Positions 31,439-39,923 of a stretch of 46,332 nt of DNA are shown one piece after another. Every line of letters begins with the position of its first letter. Positions within the stretch are counted from its first letter, which is position 1. The notes beneath the pieces were generated by a model. It was not told where the DNA came from and ran no database searches. It saw nothing but the letters and a program-made list of their open reading frames with translations. The DNA is taken from the NCBI RefSeq assembly GCF_016654015.1, contig NZ_JAEPWM010000019.1, positions 1 through 46,332 of the forward strand, written 5' to 3'. The translations under genes and the position numbers were made by a program. This DNA comes from Ramlibacter ginsenosidimutans (lineage in GTDB: Bacteria; Pseudomonadota; Gammaproteobacteria; Burkholderiales; Burkholderiaceae_C).

Positions 31439-31801
31439 TCACTGGGCAGTAGCGGCAGGCGTGCCGGCCAGCGTGGTCACGGGCAGCGCCGGGCCGCGGG
31501 CTTGCGCCAGGAAGGCGGAACCGCTGTCCTCGCCGGTCAGGGCGCGGACTTCGTTGCGCGAGGCGAGGTACTCGCCGGTCACGGCAGCGCGCGTGGTCGT
31601 GCTGTGGAACGTCGTCAGCGGCTGGTACCACGTGGCCCAGGGATTCACGCCGGCGAGCTGGTAGGCGGACAGGTCCGCGGCCACCTCGGCGCGGGTCTTC
31701 GTGGAGTGGAACGTATCGTTCACGACCGTAGGGTCGTCGGCCAGTGCGTTGCCGGCGAAGGCGGCGAACACGAGGGCGGAGAGGGCGAGCTTGGCTTGCA
31801 T
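31439..31801 (-). CDS. DUF4148-domain exported protein
   Basis: A 120-residue protein with a signal peptide cleaved near ALA-DD (about 22), then a DUF4148-like region. It contains two copies of a short motif, FHSTKTRAEV and FHSTTTRAAV, each followed by a SAYQLAG or EYLASRN helix. DUF4148 proteins are abundant in Burkholderiales and of unknown function; they are often induced by stress. AAGGAACC precedes the ATG at 31801. The 220-bp gap to the divergent gene at 32022 should hold its promoter. Confidence 0.85.
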   Translation of the reverse strand: MQAKLALSALVFAAFAGNALADDPTVVNDTFHSTKTRAEVAADLSAYQLAGVNPWATWYQPLTTFHSTTTRAAVTGEYLASRNEVRALTGEDSGSAFLAQARGPALPVTTLAGTPAATAQ

Positions 31802-32021
31802 GATCAGGGTTCCTTCGGGATGGTGTCTGTGGATCGGCCCGCACACCTGCGCCGACCGTGCATGCACTCTAGGCAGCCAGGCTGAGCCCGGCATGAGCAC
31901 TCTCTTAGCTGGGCGTGAGGGGCGAAAGCGCCATGGCTGGGGCAGATCGCAGGACAATCGCGCGATGCACGCGGCCACCCCGGGCGTTCTCGAGGTGGGC
32001 TGTCACCCAAGGAGATCGGCC

Positions 32022-32228
32022 ATGGACGACGAAGTCTTCAACCTCAGCCTGCGCAAGTTCCTGAAGATGGTCGGCGTGAGTTCGCAGCGGGAGATCGAGC
32101 AGGCGGTCGCGCGCGCCCTGCAGGAAGGCGGCATCCAGGGCAACGAGAGCTTCCCCGCGACGATGACGCTCGAGATCGCCGGACTGAAACTGCGCACCGT
32201 CTTCGACGGCGAGATCCGCTTGCAGTAG
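32022..32228 (+). CDS. DUF6494-type small protein
   Basis: A 68-residue acidic protein matching the DUF6494 pattern: MDDEVFNLSLRKFLKMVGV, then SQREIEQAVARAL, and the closing MTLEIAGLKL and FDGEIRL segments. Function unknown; it may be a small regulatory or structural protein. AAGGAG stands 9 nt before the ATG at 32022. It ends 6 bp from the convergent gene. Confidence 0.85.
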   Translation: MDDEVFNLSLRKFLKMVGVSSQREIEQAVARALQEGGIQGNESFPATMTLEIAGLKLRTVFDGEIRLQ

Positions 32229-32234
32229 CGCGTC

Positions 32235-32717
32235 TCAGGGCTGCGTGCCGGGCACGACGCGCTCGTAGACGATGGGGTGGCCGTGGACGGGGTCCACGCC
32301 GGCGAATTCGTTGCGCGTGTGGAAGGAGATCGGCAGCACCACCAGGGGCGTGTTCAGGCGCGACGGCGACTGGCCGTTGATGGTGTCGTACTTGCGCTTG
32401 AGCGTGGTGCCGTCGTACCGCCACGTGCCTTCATTGACGAAGTCGTCTTCCTTGCCCCCGGGTTCGACGACATGCGAGACCTCGCGGAACTCGCCCTTGC
32501 TGTCCATCACGAGCACGCGGCGCACAGCGAAGCCCTCCTCGCTGTACTTGCGCAGCCAGGTGCCCGGCAGCAGGTCACCGGCTTCGTCGGCGTAGGCGAC
32601 AGCCAGTCCGCGGGAGCTGCGGTCGGGCGGGTTGGCGAGGGTGGAGAGAAAGGCCCCGACGCAGAGCAGGGCCGGCAAGGCGATCGCCCAGGTGAGCGGG
32701 ACTGCATGGCGCGGCAT
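32235..32717 (-). CDS. Hypothetical exported or membrane-anchored protein
   Basis: A 160-residue protein, not recognised. One N-terminal hydrophobic segment (about 8-27) could be an uncleaved signal anchor. The remainder looks like a small beta-sheet domain: LLPGTWLRKYSEEGFAV, VLVMDSKGEFREVSHVV, NEGTWRYDGTTLKRKYDTI. This spacing of GTW motifs is like lipocalin-type barrels. Its only near neighbour in the same direction is the DUF2630 gene upstream. Confidence 0.7.
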   Translation of the reverse strand: MPRHAVPLTWAIALPALLCVGAFLSTLANPPDRSSRGLAVAYADEAGDLLPGTWLRKYSEEGFAVRRVLVMDSKGEFREVSHVVEPGGKEDDFVNEGTWRYDGTTLKRKYDTINGQSPSRLNTPLVVLPISFHTRNEFAGVDPVHGHPIVYERVVPGTQP

Positions 32718-32807
32718 CCCGAAATGATTCCAGAAAACGTGCGGCCTGTCTGCCCCGAGCAGATCACCCGCCGCTGGCGCGGGCCGCCCGCGCGGCGCCG
32801 GTGGCGC

Positions 32808-33041
32808 TCAACCTTCGTAGTTCTCGACGGTGCCGATATCGCGCGGCTGCGCGGCCTCGGGGTCCTGGCCGAACTCGCGGCGCGCGCGGCGCTGGCGCAG
32901 CAGGTCCCAGCACTGGTCGAGCTCTTCTTCGACGTGCTTCAGGCGATTCGCCTGCTCGGGCACGGCGGCCGCACCCGAGCGCAGCTTGTGCTCCTCCTCC
33001 ATCAGCGACGTGATGTGGTCCAGGATGCTCTTGTCGTTCAT
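32808..33041 (-). CDS. DUF2630-domain protein
   Basis: A 77-residue helical protein with the DUF2630 pattern: ILDHITSLMEEEHKLR, RLKHVEEELDQCWDLLRQRR, ARREFGQDPEAAQPRDIGTVENYEG. Function unknown. It lies 85 bp downstream of kup and in the same direction, so it could be in the kup transcript. Confidence 0.9.
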   Translation of the reverse strand: MNDKSILDHITSLMEEEHKLRSGAAAVPEQANRLKHVEEELDQCWDLLRQRRARREFGQDPEAAQPRDIGTVENYEG

Positions 33042-33126
33042 GGCCGGCTCCGGAAGGGGGTGCGGACCATTCTAGAACCCGAAGTCCCGCCCAGCTTCAC
33101 CTGCGTGAAGCCCTTGGAACGGCGCA

Positions 33127-35025
33127 CTAAGGCCGGCGCCCGAACTCCACGACCCGGTTCGCCGGGAGGTGGAAGTAGTCCGAGGCGCGGCTCGAATTGC
33201 GGTGCAGCCAGGCGAACACCGCCTGGCGCGCCCGCGTCATCGCACGCAGGTGGCCCGTGGCCACCGTCTCCCGCGAGACGAAGTACGAGGTCGTCATGCT
33301 CTCGGTCGGGATCCCCTTCTGGTACGTCAGCAGCTTCATGAACTCGGGCACGTCGGGTTCTTCCATGAAGCCGTGCCGCACCGTCACCTGCCAGAAGCCG
33401 GCGCCGAGCTCCGTCACGGACAGGCGATGCGCCGCGTCCACGCGCGGCGAGTCGGTGGCCACGACCTGCAGCACGATCACGCGCCGGTGCAGCACCTGGT
33501 TGTGCTTGAGGTTGTGCAGCAGCGCGTGCGGCACGAACTGCGGTTCGGCAGTGAGGAACACGGCGGTGCCGTTGACGCGGTGCGGCGGATCGCGCAGCAA
33601 CGATTGCACGAAATCGTCCAGCGGCACCTGGTCTGCCGCGGCCATCTCGCGCAACAGCGTGCGGCCGCGCGACCACGTGGTGAAGATGCCCATCACCAGC
33701 GCCGCGACCAGCAGCGGCAGCCAGCCCCCATCCGCGATCTTCAGGCTGTTGGCGAACAGGAACAGCGTGTCCACGCAGAGGAACACCAGCGAGCCCACGG
33801 CGACCGCATAGCGATTCCAGCCCCACAGGCGCCGCGCCACCAGCGCCGCGAGCACCGTCGTGGTCACCATCGTCACCGACACGGCGATGCCGTAGGCGGA
33901 GGACAGCGCGCTGGAGGAACGGAAGCCGATCACCAGGGCCACCACGCCCAGCATCAGCAGCCAGTTCACCGCGGGCATGTAGATCTGCCCCATGGCCTGG
34001 CCCGAGGTCTGCACGATGCGCAGGCGCGGCAGGTAGCCCATGCGGATGGACTGCGCGGTGAGCGAGAACGCGCCGGAGATCACCGCCTGCGACGCGATGA
34101 CCGTCGCCGCCGAAGCGAGGGCCACCATGGGCACCACGCCCCACGAAGGCAGCAGGCGGAAGAAGGGATTGTCGATGGCGGACGCGTCGGAGAGCACCAG
34201 CGCGCCCTGCCCGAAGTAGTTGAGGACCAGCGCAGGCAGCGCGACGAAGAACCAGGCCTGGCGGATCGCGCGCGCGCCGAAGTGGCCCATGTCCGCATAG
34301 AGCGCCTCGCCGCCCGTGACCGCGAGGAACACCGATCCGAGCACGGCCAGCGACTGCGCCGGATGCGACGCGAGGAAGGCGATCGCCCACCAGGGATTGA
34401 GCGCCTGCAGCACGCGCGGCTGCGCGGCGATGTGCTGCAAGCCCAGCAGCCCGAGCGCCGCGAACCACACCACCATCACCGGCCCGAACACCTTGCCGAC
34501 GGCGCCCGTGCCGAAGCGCTGCACGATGAACAGGCCCACCAGGATGGCCAGCGTGAGCGGGATGACGTAGGGCTCGAACACCGGCGTCGCGACGTTCAGG
34601 CCTTCCACCGCGGAGAGCACCGAGATGGCGGGCGTGATCAGGCTGTCGCCGTAGAACATCGCCGCACCGGTGAGTCCCATGGCGGCGACCAGCGACAACA
34701 ACCAGGCCGGCGACTGCGCGTCCGTCACCGCATGGCGCGCGAGCGCCTGCAAGGCCATGATGCCGCCCTCGCCGTCGAGGTCGGCGCGCAGCACGAACAC
34801 CACGTACTTGAGCGTGACGACGATCGTCAGCGCCCAGAAGATCAGCGACAGCAGGCCCAGCACGGCTTCGGGCGTGAGCGCCACGCCGTGCGCGGGGCTC
34901 AGGCACTCGCGCAGCGCGTACAGGGGCGAGGTGCCGATGTCGCCGTAGACGACGCCGAGCGCGGCCAGGGCGAGCGCCGGGCGCAGGCCGGAGCTTGCAG
35001 GAGGGGCCGTGACGTGGGCAGTCAT
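33127..35025 (-). CDS. kup: KUP-family potassium uptake protein
   Basis: A 632-residue low-affinity K+/H+ symporter of the inner membrane. The first helix holds the conserved GVVYGDIGTSPLYALRECL; about twelve transmembrane helices follow to residue 430 or so, with GGEALYADMGHFG and SQAVISGAFSLTAQSIRMGYLPR as family motifs. The cytoplasmic C-terminal domain ends in VEFGRRP. The start at 35025 gives the normal family length. It is divergent from the kdp operon, so low- and high-affinity K+ uptake share one intergenic region. Confidence 0.95.
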   Translation of the reverse strand: MTAHVTAPPASSGLRPALALAALGVVYGDIGTSPLYALRECLSPAHGVALTPEAVLGLLSLIFWALTIVVTLKYVVFVLRADLDGEGGIMALQALARHAVTDAQSPAWLLSLVAAMGLTGAAMFYGDSLITPAISVLSAVEGLNVATPVFEPYVIPLTLAILVGLFIVQRFGTGAVGKVFGPVMVVWFAALGLLGLQHIAAQPRVLQALNPWWAIAFLASHPAQSLAVLGSVFLAVTGGEALYADMGHFGARAIRQAWFFVALPALVLNYFGQGALVLSDASAIDNPFFRLLPSWGVVPMVALASAATVIASQAVISGAFSLTAQSIRMGYLPRLRIVQTSGQAMGQIYMPAVNWLLMLGVVALVIGFRSSSALSSAYGIAVSVTMVTTTVLAALVARRLWGWNRYAVAVGSLVFLCVDTLFLFANSLKIADGGWLPLLVAALVMGIFTTWSRGRTLLREMAAADQVPLDDFVQSLLRDPPHRVNGTAVFLTAEPQFVPHALLHNLKHNQVLHRRVIVLQVVATDSPRVDAAHRLSVTELGAGFWQVTVRHGFMEEPDVPEFMKLLTYQKGIPTESMTTSYFVSRETVATGHLRAMTRARQAVFAWLHRNSSRASDYFHLPANRVVEFGRRP

Positions 35026-35132
35026 GAGGTTAGAGCCTGCCTGGATTGTCGGCTGCCCCGACCGGCGCCGACGCTCCCTGCGCTGCCGGGCCGCGATTTT
35101 TACGGCTTCTATATGCGGCACCTCAAGTTCAC

Positions 35133-35158
35133 TGCCACTTCTTTACGCGCAAGTGGCA
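35133..35158. promoter_or_regulatory. Perfect inverted repeat upstream of kdp
   Basis: TGCCACTT and AAGTGGCA stand 10 bases apart (CTTTACGCGC), 34 bp ahead of the first kdp start codon at 35193. It could be an operator for KdpE or another dimeric regulator, or a hairpin in the 5' leader. An AT-rich patch unusual for this region, ATTTTTACGGCTTCTATATG (35096-35115), lies just upstream and could hold the promoter or a KdpE-like T-rich box. Confidence 0.45.
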
Positions 35159-35192
35159 AGACTCACCCATCCTGACCGCAAGGAGGGCTTCC

Positions 35193-35300
35193 ATGTCGGA
35201 TCTTCTGTTCCTGCTGCTCGGCGGGGGCCTCTGGGGCTTGATGGTCCTGCTCGCACTCGGCCTCAAGCGCCTGGAGCCGGCGCCCAGGGAGCGGCCGTGA
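35193..35300 (+). CDS. 35-residue membrane peptide at head of kdp operon
   Basis: A short protein, MSDLLFLLLGGGLWGLMVLL followed by ALGLKRLEPAPRERP: one transmembrane helix (about 3-24) and a basic, Pro-rich tail. AAGGAGG stands before its ATG, the strongest ribosome site in the operon. Its stop overlaps the GTG of kdpF (GTGA at 35297-35300), so kdpF is probably coupled to it. It is not KdpF itself, which follows. It may be an extra small subunit of the Kdp complex or serve to load ribosomes for kdpF. Confidence 0.7.
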   Translation: MSDLLFLLLGGGLWGLMVLLALGLKRLEPAPRERP

Positions 35301-35395
35301 TTGCGGCCGCCGTGCTGTACGGATTCGCCGGCTTCTGCGCCCTGCTGCTGCTGGCGTATCTCGTGTACGCGCTGATCCGCGCGGAGGAGTTCTGA
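35297..35395 (+). CDS. kdpF: Potassium-transporting ATPase, KdpF subunit
   Basis: A 32-residue single-helix peptide starting at GTG. AAAVLYGFAGFCALLLLAYL is the helix, and the end YLVYALIRAEEF matches the conserved C-terminus of KdpF. KdpF stabilises the KdpABC complex in the membrane. It overlaps the preceding small frame and ends 1 bp before the ATG of kdpA. Confidence 0.88.
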   Translation: MIAAAVLYGFAGFCALLLLAYLVYALIRAEEF

Positions 35396-35396
35396 G

Positions 35397-37172
35397 ATGA
35401 CCGCATCTGCCTGGGGGCTGCTGGCCCTCTTCCTCGTGCTGGTCGTGCTGCTGGCGTGGCCGCTAGCCCGCTGGATGACGGCGCTGATGGAGGGCCGCCT
35501 GCCCGCGTGGCTGCGCCGCGCCGAGGCACCGCTGTACCGGCTGGCCGGCGTGGACCCGGAGCGCTCCATGCCCTGGCTGCAGTACGCCCTGGCCTTGCTC
35601 GCGTTCAACACCGTCGGCGCGCTCTTCGTCTACGCATTGCAGCGCCTGCAGCAGTGGCTGCCGCTGAACCCGGCCGGGATGGCTGCGGTCCCGGCGGACT
35701 CGTCCTTCAACACGGCCTTGAGCTTTGCCACGAACACCAACTGGCAAGGCTACGGCGGCGAGAGCACGATGGGCTACCTCGTGCAGATGGTGGCGCTGGA
35801 GGGCCAGAACTTCTTTTCCGCCGCGACCGGCATTGCCGTCGCCTTCGCGCTGATCCGCGGCTTCGCGCAGCGCTCGGCGGCCGGCGTCGGCAACTTCTGG
35901 GCGGACCTCGTGCGCTGCACGCTGTGGCTGCTGCTGCCCTTGTCCCTCGTCATCGCGCTGTTCCAGGTGTCGCAAGGAAGCATCCAGAACTTCGCGCCCT
36001 ACCGCAACGTGACCACGCTGGAGGCGCAGGCGTACCAGCAGCCGAAGAACGGCCCCGACGGGCAGCCCCTGAAGGACGCCAGGGGCCAGCCGGTGCTCGA
36101 AGACGTGAAGACGCAGACGCAGACCCTCGCCATGGGCCCCGTCGCCTCGCAGGAGGCGATCAAGATGGTGGGCACCAACGGTGGCGGCTTCTTCAACGCC
36201 AACTCCGCGCACCCCTACGAGAACCCGAATGCCTGGACGAACCTGGTGCAGATGGTCGCCATCTTCCTCATCCCCGCGGGCCTGTGCTTCACCTTCGGCC
36301 GCGGCGTGGGAGACATCCGCCAGGGCTGGGCCGTGCTGGCCGCCATGTCGGTGTTGTTCGTCGCGATGGTGCTGGTCGTCATCCCGGCGGAGCAGGCCGG
36401 CAACCCGCACCTGGCCGCCCTGGGCGCGGCGGGTCCCAACACGGAAGGCAAGGAGGCGCGCTTCGGCATTGATGCGTCCGCCCTGTTCGCCGCCATCACC
36501 ACGGCAGCCTCGTGCGGCGCCGTGAACGCCATGCACGACTCGTTCACGCCGCTGGGCGGCATGGTGCCGCTGGTGCTGATCCAGCTGGGCGAGGTGGTCT
36601 TCGGCGGCGTCGGCTCGGGCCTGTACGGCATGCTGGTGTTCGCCATCCTCGCGGTGTTCATCTCGGGACTGATGATCGGCCGCACGCCCGAATACCTGGG
36701 CAAGAAGATCGAGGCCTACGAGATGAAGCTCACCTCGGTGGCCATCCTCGTGACGCCCATCGTGGTGCTGGCGGGAACGGCGATCGCGGTGATCGCCGAC
36801 GCGGGCAAGGCAGGCGTCGCCAACCCGGGCGCGCACGGCTTCAGCGAGATCCTCTACGCCTTCTCGTCGGCGGCCAACAACAACGGCAGCGCCTTCGCCG
36901 GCCTGTCGGCGAACACGCCCTTCTACAACACGATGTTGGGGCTTGCCGTGTGGCTGGGACGCTTCGGCGTGATCGTGCCCGTGCTCGCCATCGCCGGCGC
37001 GCTGGCGGCGAAGAAGCGGGTGCCCGTCAGCGCGGGGACCATGCCCACGCACGGTCCGCTGTTCGTCGCACTGCTCATAGGCACCGTGCTGCTGGTCGGG
37101 CTGCTGAATTACGTACCCGCGCTGGCCCTCGGCCCCGCGGTGGAGCACCTGCAGTTGTGGAGCGGCAAGTAG
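35397..37172 (+). CDS. kdpA: Potassium-transporting ATPase, KdpA subunit
   Basis: A 591-residue K+ channel-like subunit of the KdpFABC pump. The four filter regions are visible: SFATNTNWQGYGGE, MVGTNGGGFFNANSAHP, the AASCGAVNAMHDSFTPLGG segment and FSSAANNNGSAFAGL. About ten transmembrane helices. KdpA binds and selects K+ and passes it by a tunnel to KdpB. It follows kdpF directly and precedes kdpB by 15 bp. Confidence 0.97.
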   Translation: MTASAWGLLALFLVLVVLLAWPLARWMTALMEGRLPAWLRRAEAPLYRLAGVDPERSMPWLQYALALLAFNTVGALFVYALQRLQQWLPLNPAGMAAVPADSSFNTALSFATNTNWQGYGGESTMGYLVQMVALEGQNFFSAATGIAVAFALIRGFAQRSAAGVGNFWADLVRCTLWLLLPLSLVIALFQVSQGSIQNFAPYRNVTTLEAQAYQQPKNGPDGQPLKDARGQPVLEDVKTQTQTLAMGPVASQEAIKMVGTNGGGFFNANSAHPYENPNAWTNLVQMVAIFLIPAGLCFTFGRGVGDIRQGWAVLAAMSVLFVAMVLVVIPAEQAGNPHLAALGAAGPNTEGKEARFGIDASALFAAITTAASCGAVNAMHDSFTPLGGMVPLVLIQLGEVVFGGVGSGLYGMLVFAILAVFISGLMIGRTPEYLGKKIEAYEMKLTSVAILVTPIVVLAGTAIAVIADAGKAGVANPGAHGFSEILYAFSSAANNNGSAFAGLSANTPFYNTMLGLAVWLGRFGVIVPVLAIAGALAAKKRVPVSAGTMPTHGPLFVALLIGTVLLVGLLNYVPALALGPAVEHLQLWSGK

Positions 37173-37187
37173 CCGGGGGGATACACC

Positions 37188-39311
37188 ATGAGCAAGCATG
37201 CCAAGACGGAACTGCGCCTGTTCGACCCGGCGCTCCTGAAACCGGCGCTGAAGGGCTCGTTCACCAAGCTGAGCCCGCGCGTGCAGCTGCACAACCCGGT
37301 GATGTTCGTCGTCTACATAGTCAGCATCGTCGCCACGCTGCTGTGGATCGAGGCGCTGCGCGGCGGCGGGGAAACGTCCGCAGGCTTCGTCTTCGCCGTG
37401 GCGCTGTGGTTGTGGTTCACCGTGCTGTTCGCGAACTTCGCCGAGGCGCTGGCCGAGGGCCGCAGCAAGGCGCAGGCGGCGTCCCTGCGCGGCATGCGCA
37501 AGGAAGTCTGGGCCAAGCGCTACGAGCACGCCGGCGCCGACGGGCGCTACCACGGCAAGTCGTGGCTGCCGCGCAAGGGCGAGGAGCTGCGCAAGGGCGA
37601 CGTCGTGCTGGTGGAGCCCACTGACATCATCCCGCTGGACGGCGACGTGATCGAGGGCGTGGCATCGGTCGACGAGAGCGCGATCACGGGCGAGTCGGCG
37701 CCCGTGGTGCGCGAAGCCGGCGGCGATTTCTCCTCGGTCACGGGCGGCACCCGGCTGCTGTCGGACTGGCTGGTGGTGCGCATCACCGTGAACCCCGGCG
37801 AGTCGTTCCTCGACCGCATGATCGGAATGGTCGAAAGCGCACGGCGACAGAAGACGCCGAACGAGGTCGCACTGCACATCCTGCTGATCGCGCTGACCAT
37901 CGTGTTCCTGGTGGTCACGGCGACCCTGCTGCCCTACTCCCTCTTCAGCGTGGAAGCCTCGGGCTTGGGCAAGGTGGTGACGCTCACGGCGCTCATCTCC
38001 CTGCTGGTGTGCCTGATCCCGACCACCATCGGCGGCCTGCTGTCCGCCGTGGGTGTGGCGGGCATGAGCCGCATGATGCAGGCCAACGTCATCGCCACCT
38101 CGGGCCGCGCGGTGGAGGCGGCGGGCGACGTCGACGTGCTGCTGCTGGACAAGACCGGCACGATCACGCACGGCAACCGGCAGGCGTCCGCGTTCTATCC
38201 GGCCGCCGGCGTCACGCAGGATCATCTCGCGCGCACGGCACTGCTCGCTTCGCTCGCCGACGAGACCCCCGAGGGCCGTTCCATCGTGGAGCTCGCGCGG
38301 CGCATGCAGGTGGATGACAGTCCCGTGGCCGGTGCGCGCTTCATCCCCTTCAGCGCGCAGGACCGCATGAGCGGCGCGGACTTCCCGGAAGCGGAAGACG
38401 TGGGCGACGGCGCCGTCGTCGCCGCACGCGTGCTGGCCGTGCGCAAGGGTGCCGCCGACGCGATCCGCAAGTACGTGCAGGCGCAGGGCGGCACCTCGCC
38501 GGCCGACGTGGCACGCACCGCCGACGAAGTCGCGCGCCGCGGCAGCACGCCGCTGGTGGTCTGCGAGCGCACGAAGGTGCTGGGCGTCATCGAGCTGAAG
38601 GACATCGTCAAGACCGGCATCCGCGAGCGCTTCGCGGAGCTGCGGCGCATGGGCATCCGCACGATCATGATCACGGGCGACAACAAGCTCACGGCGGCGG
38701 CGATCGCGGCCGAGGCGGGCGTCGACGACTTCCTGGCCGAGGCCACGCCCGAGGCCAAGCTGAAGCTCATTCGCGAGTACCAGGCCGAGGGCCGGCTGGT
38801 GGCGATGACAGGCGACGGCACCAACGACGCACCGGCACTCGCGCAGGCCGACGTCGCCGTCGTGATGAACAGCGGCACGCAGGCGGCCAAGGAGGCCGGC
38901 AACATGGTGGACCTGGACTCCGATCCCACCAAGCTGCTCGAAGTCGTTGAGACCGGCAAGGCGCTGCTCATGACGCGCGGCTCGCTCACCACCTTCTCCA
39001 TCGCGAACGACGTCGCGAAGTACTTCGCCATCCTGCCGGCGATCTTCGTCACGACCTACCCGCAATTGCAGGCGCTGAACATCATGCGGCTTGCGACGCC
39101 GGAGTCCGCCATCCTGTCGGCGGTGATCTTCAACGCGCTGGTAATCGTGTTCCTGATCCCGCTGGCGCTGCAGGGCGTGCGCTTCCGGGCGATCGGCGCT
39201 GCCGCGCTCCTGCGCCGCAACCTGGCCATCTACGGCCTCGGCGGCCTCGTCGTGCCCTTCCTGGGCATCAAGCTGATCGACATCGTCCTGGCTGCCATCG
39301 GGCTGGCCTGA
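37188..39311 (+). CDS. kdpB: Potassium-transporting ATPase, KdpB subunit (P-type ATPase)
   Basis: A 707-residue type IA P-type ATPase. The phosphorylated aspartate is D321 in DKTGTITHGNRQ, the actuator motif is AITGESAPV, the nucleotide domain holds FSAQDRMSGAD, and the hinge motif is TGDGTNDAPALAQAD. Seven membrane helices. ATP hydrolysis here drives K+ import through KdpA. In E. coli, a TGES phosphoserine regulates the enzyme; the Ser is conserved here. The operon order A-B-C-D-E is standard. Confidence 0.97.
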   Translation: MSKHAKTELRLFDPALLKPALKGSFTKLSPRVQLHNPVMFVVYIVSIVATLLWIEALRGGGETSAGFVFAVALWLWFTVLFANFAEALAEGRSKAQAASLRGMRKEVWAKRYEHAGADGRYHGKSWLPRKGEELRKGDVVLVEPTDIIPLDGDVIEGVASVDESAITGESAPVVREAGGDFSSVTGGTRLLSDWLVVRITVNPGESFLDRMIGMVESARRQKTPNEVALHILLIALTIVFLVVTATLLPYSLFSVEASGLGKVVTLTALISLLVCLIPTTIGGLLSAVGVAGMSRMMQANVIATSGRAVEAAGDVDVLLLDKTGTITHGNRQASAFYPAAGVTQDHLARTALLASLADETPEGRSIVELARRMQVDDSPVAGARFIPFSAQDRMSGADFPEAEDVGDGAVVAARVLAVRKGAADAIRKYVQAQGGTSPADVARTADEVARRGSTPLVVCERTKVLGVIELKDIVKTGIRERFAELRRMGIRTIMITGDNKLTAAAIAAEAGVDDFLAEATPEAKLKLIREYQAEGRLVAMTGDGTNDAPALAQADVAVVMNSGTQAAKEAGNMVDLDSDPTKLLEVVETGKALLMTRGSLTTFSIANDVAKYFAILPAIFVTTYPQLQALNIMRLATPESAILSAVIFNALVIVFLIPLALQGVRFRAIGAAALLRRNLAIYGLGGLVVPFLGIKLIDIVLAAIGLA

Positions 39312-39321
39312 AGGAGGAAGC

Positions 39322-39906
39322 ATGGAAGCCATGAAGGAATCCGTCGTGCGTCCCACGCTGGTGCTGTTCGCGATGCTCACCGTCATCGTGGGACTGGCGT
39401 ACCCGGGCGCCGTGACCGCGATCGCGCAGGCCATGTTCCCCGACCAGGCCAACGGCAGCATCGTGCTGAAGGACGGCAAGCCCGTGGGCTCGGCGCTGAT
39501 CGGCCAGGCCTTCAGCGATCGCGGGCACTTCTGGGGCCGGCCGTCCGCGACTTCGCCCATGGCGTACAACGCGGCGAATTCGGGCGGCTCGAACCTGGGC
39601 CCGCTGAACCCGGCACTCGCGGACACGGTGAAGGCGCGCATGGCGGCGTTGCGCGCAGCGGACCCGGGCAACACGGCGCCCGTGCCCGTCGATCTGGTCA
39701 CTGCCTCGGCCAGCGGCCTGGACCCGCACATCAGCGTCGCGGCGGCGCGCTACCAGGTGGCGCGCGTCGCCAAGGCGCGCGGGCTGCCGCAGGAGGAGGT
39801 GGCCGCACTCGTGGAGCGCTCGATCGGGCGTCCCAGCCTGCCCCTGATCGGCGAGCCGGTCGTGAACGTGCTGCGGCTGAACCTCGCGCTGGACGGCGCA
39901 CGCTGA
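39322..39906 (+). CDS. kdpC: Potassium-transporting ATPase, KdpC subunit
   Basis: A 194-residue subunit with one N-terminal transmembrane helix (about 9-33) and a soluble periplasmic domain. Family motifs are IGQAFSDRGHFWGRPSAT, the NSGGSNLGPLNPAL segment, ASASGLDPHIS and PLIGEPVVNVLRLNLAL. KdpC is thought to increase ATP binding or K+ affinity in the complex. GGAGGAAGC stands upstream of its ATG. Confidence 0.97.
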   Translation: MEAMKESVVRPTLVLFAMLTVIVGLAYPGAVTAIAQAMFPDQANGSIVLKDGKPVGSALIGQAFSDRGHFWGRPSATSPMAYNAANSGGSNLGPLNPALADTVKARMAALRAADPGNTAPVPVDLVTASASGLDPHISVAAARYQVARVAKARGLPQEEVAALVERSIGRPSLPLIGEPVVNVLRLNLALDGAR

Positions 39907-39923
39907 CGTGCTAGCCTGACGCG

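Noticed and set aside
35463..39731. A 1422-codon open frame on the minus strand opposite kdpA, kdpB and kdpC
   Set aside because: It is a shadow of GC-rich codon use in the plus-strand kdp genes; the translation is low-complexity, rich in His, Arg and Gln, with no family motif.
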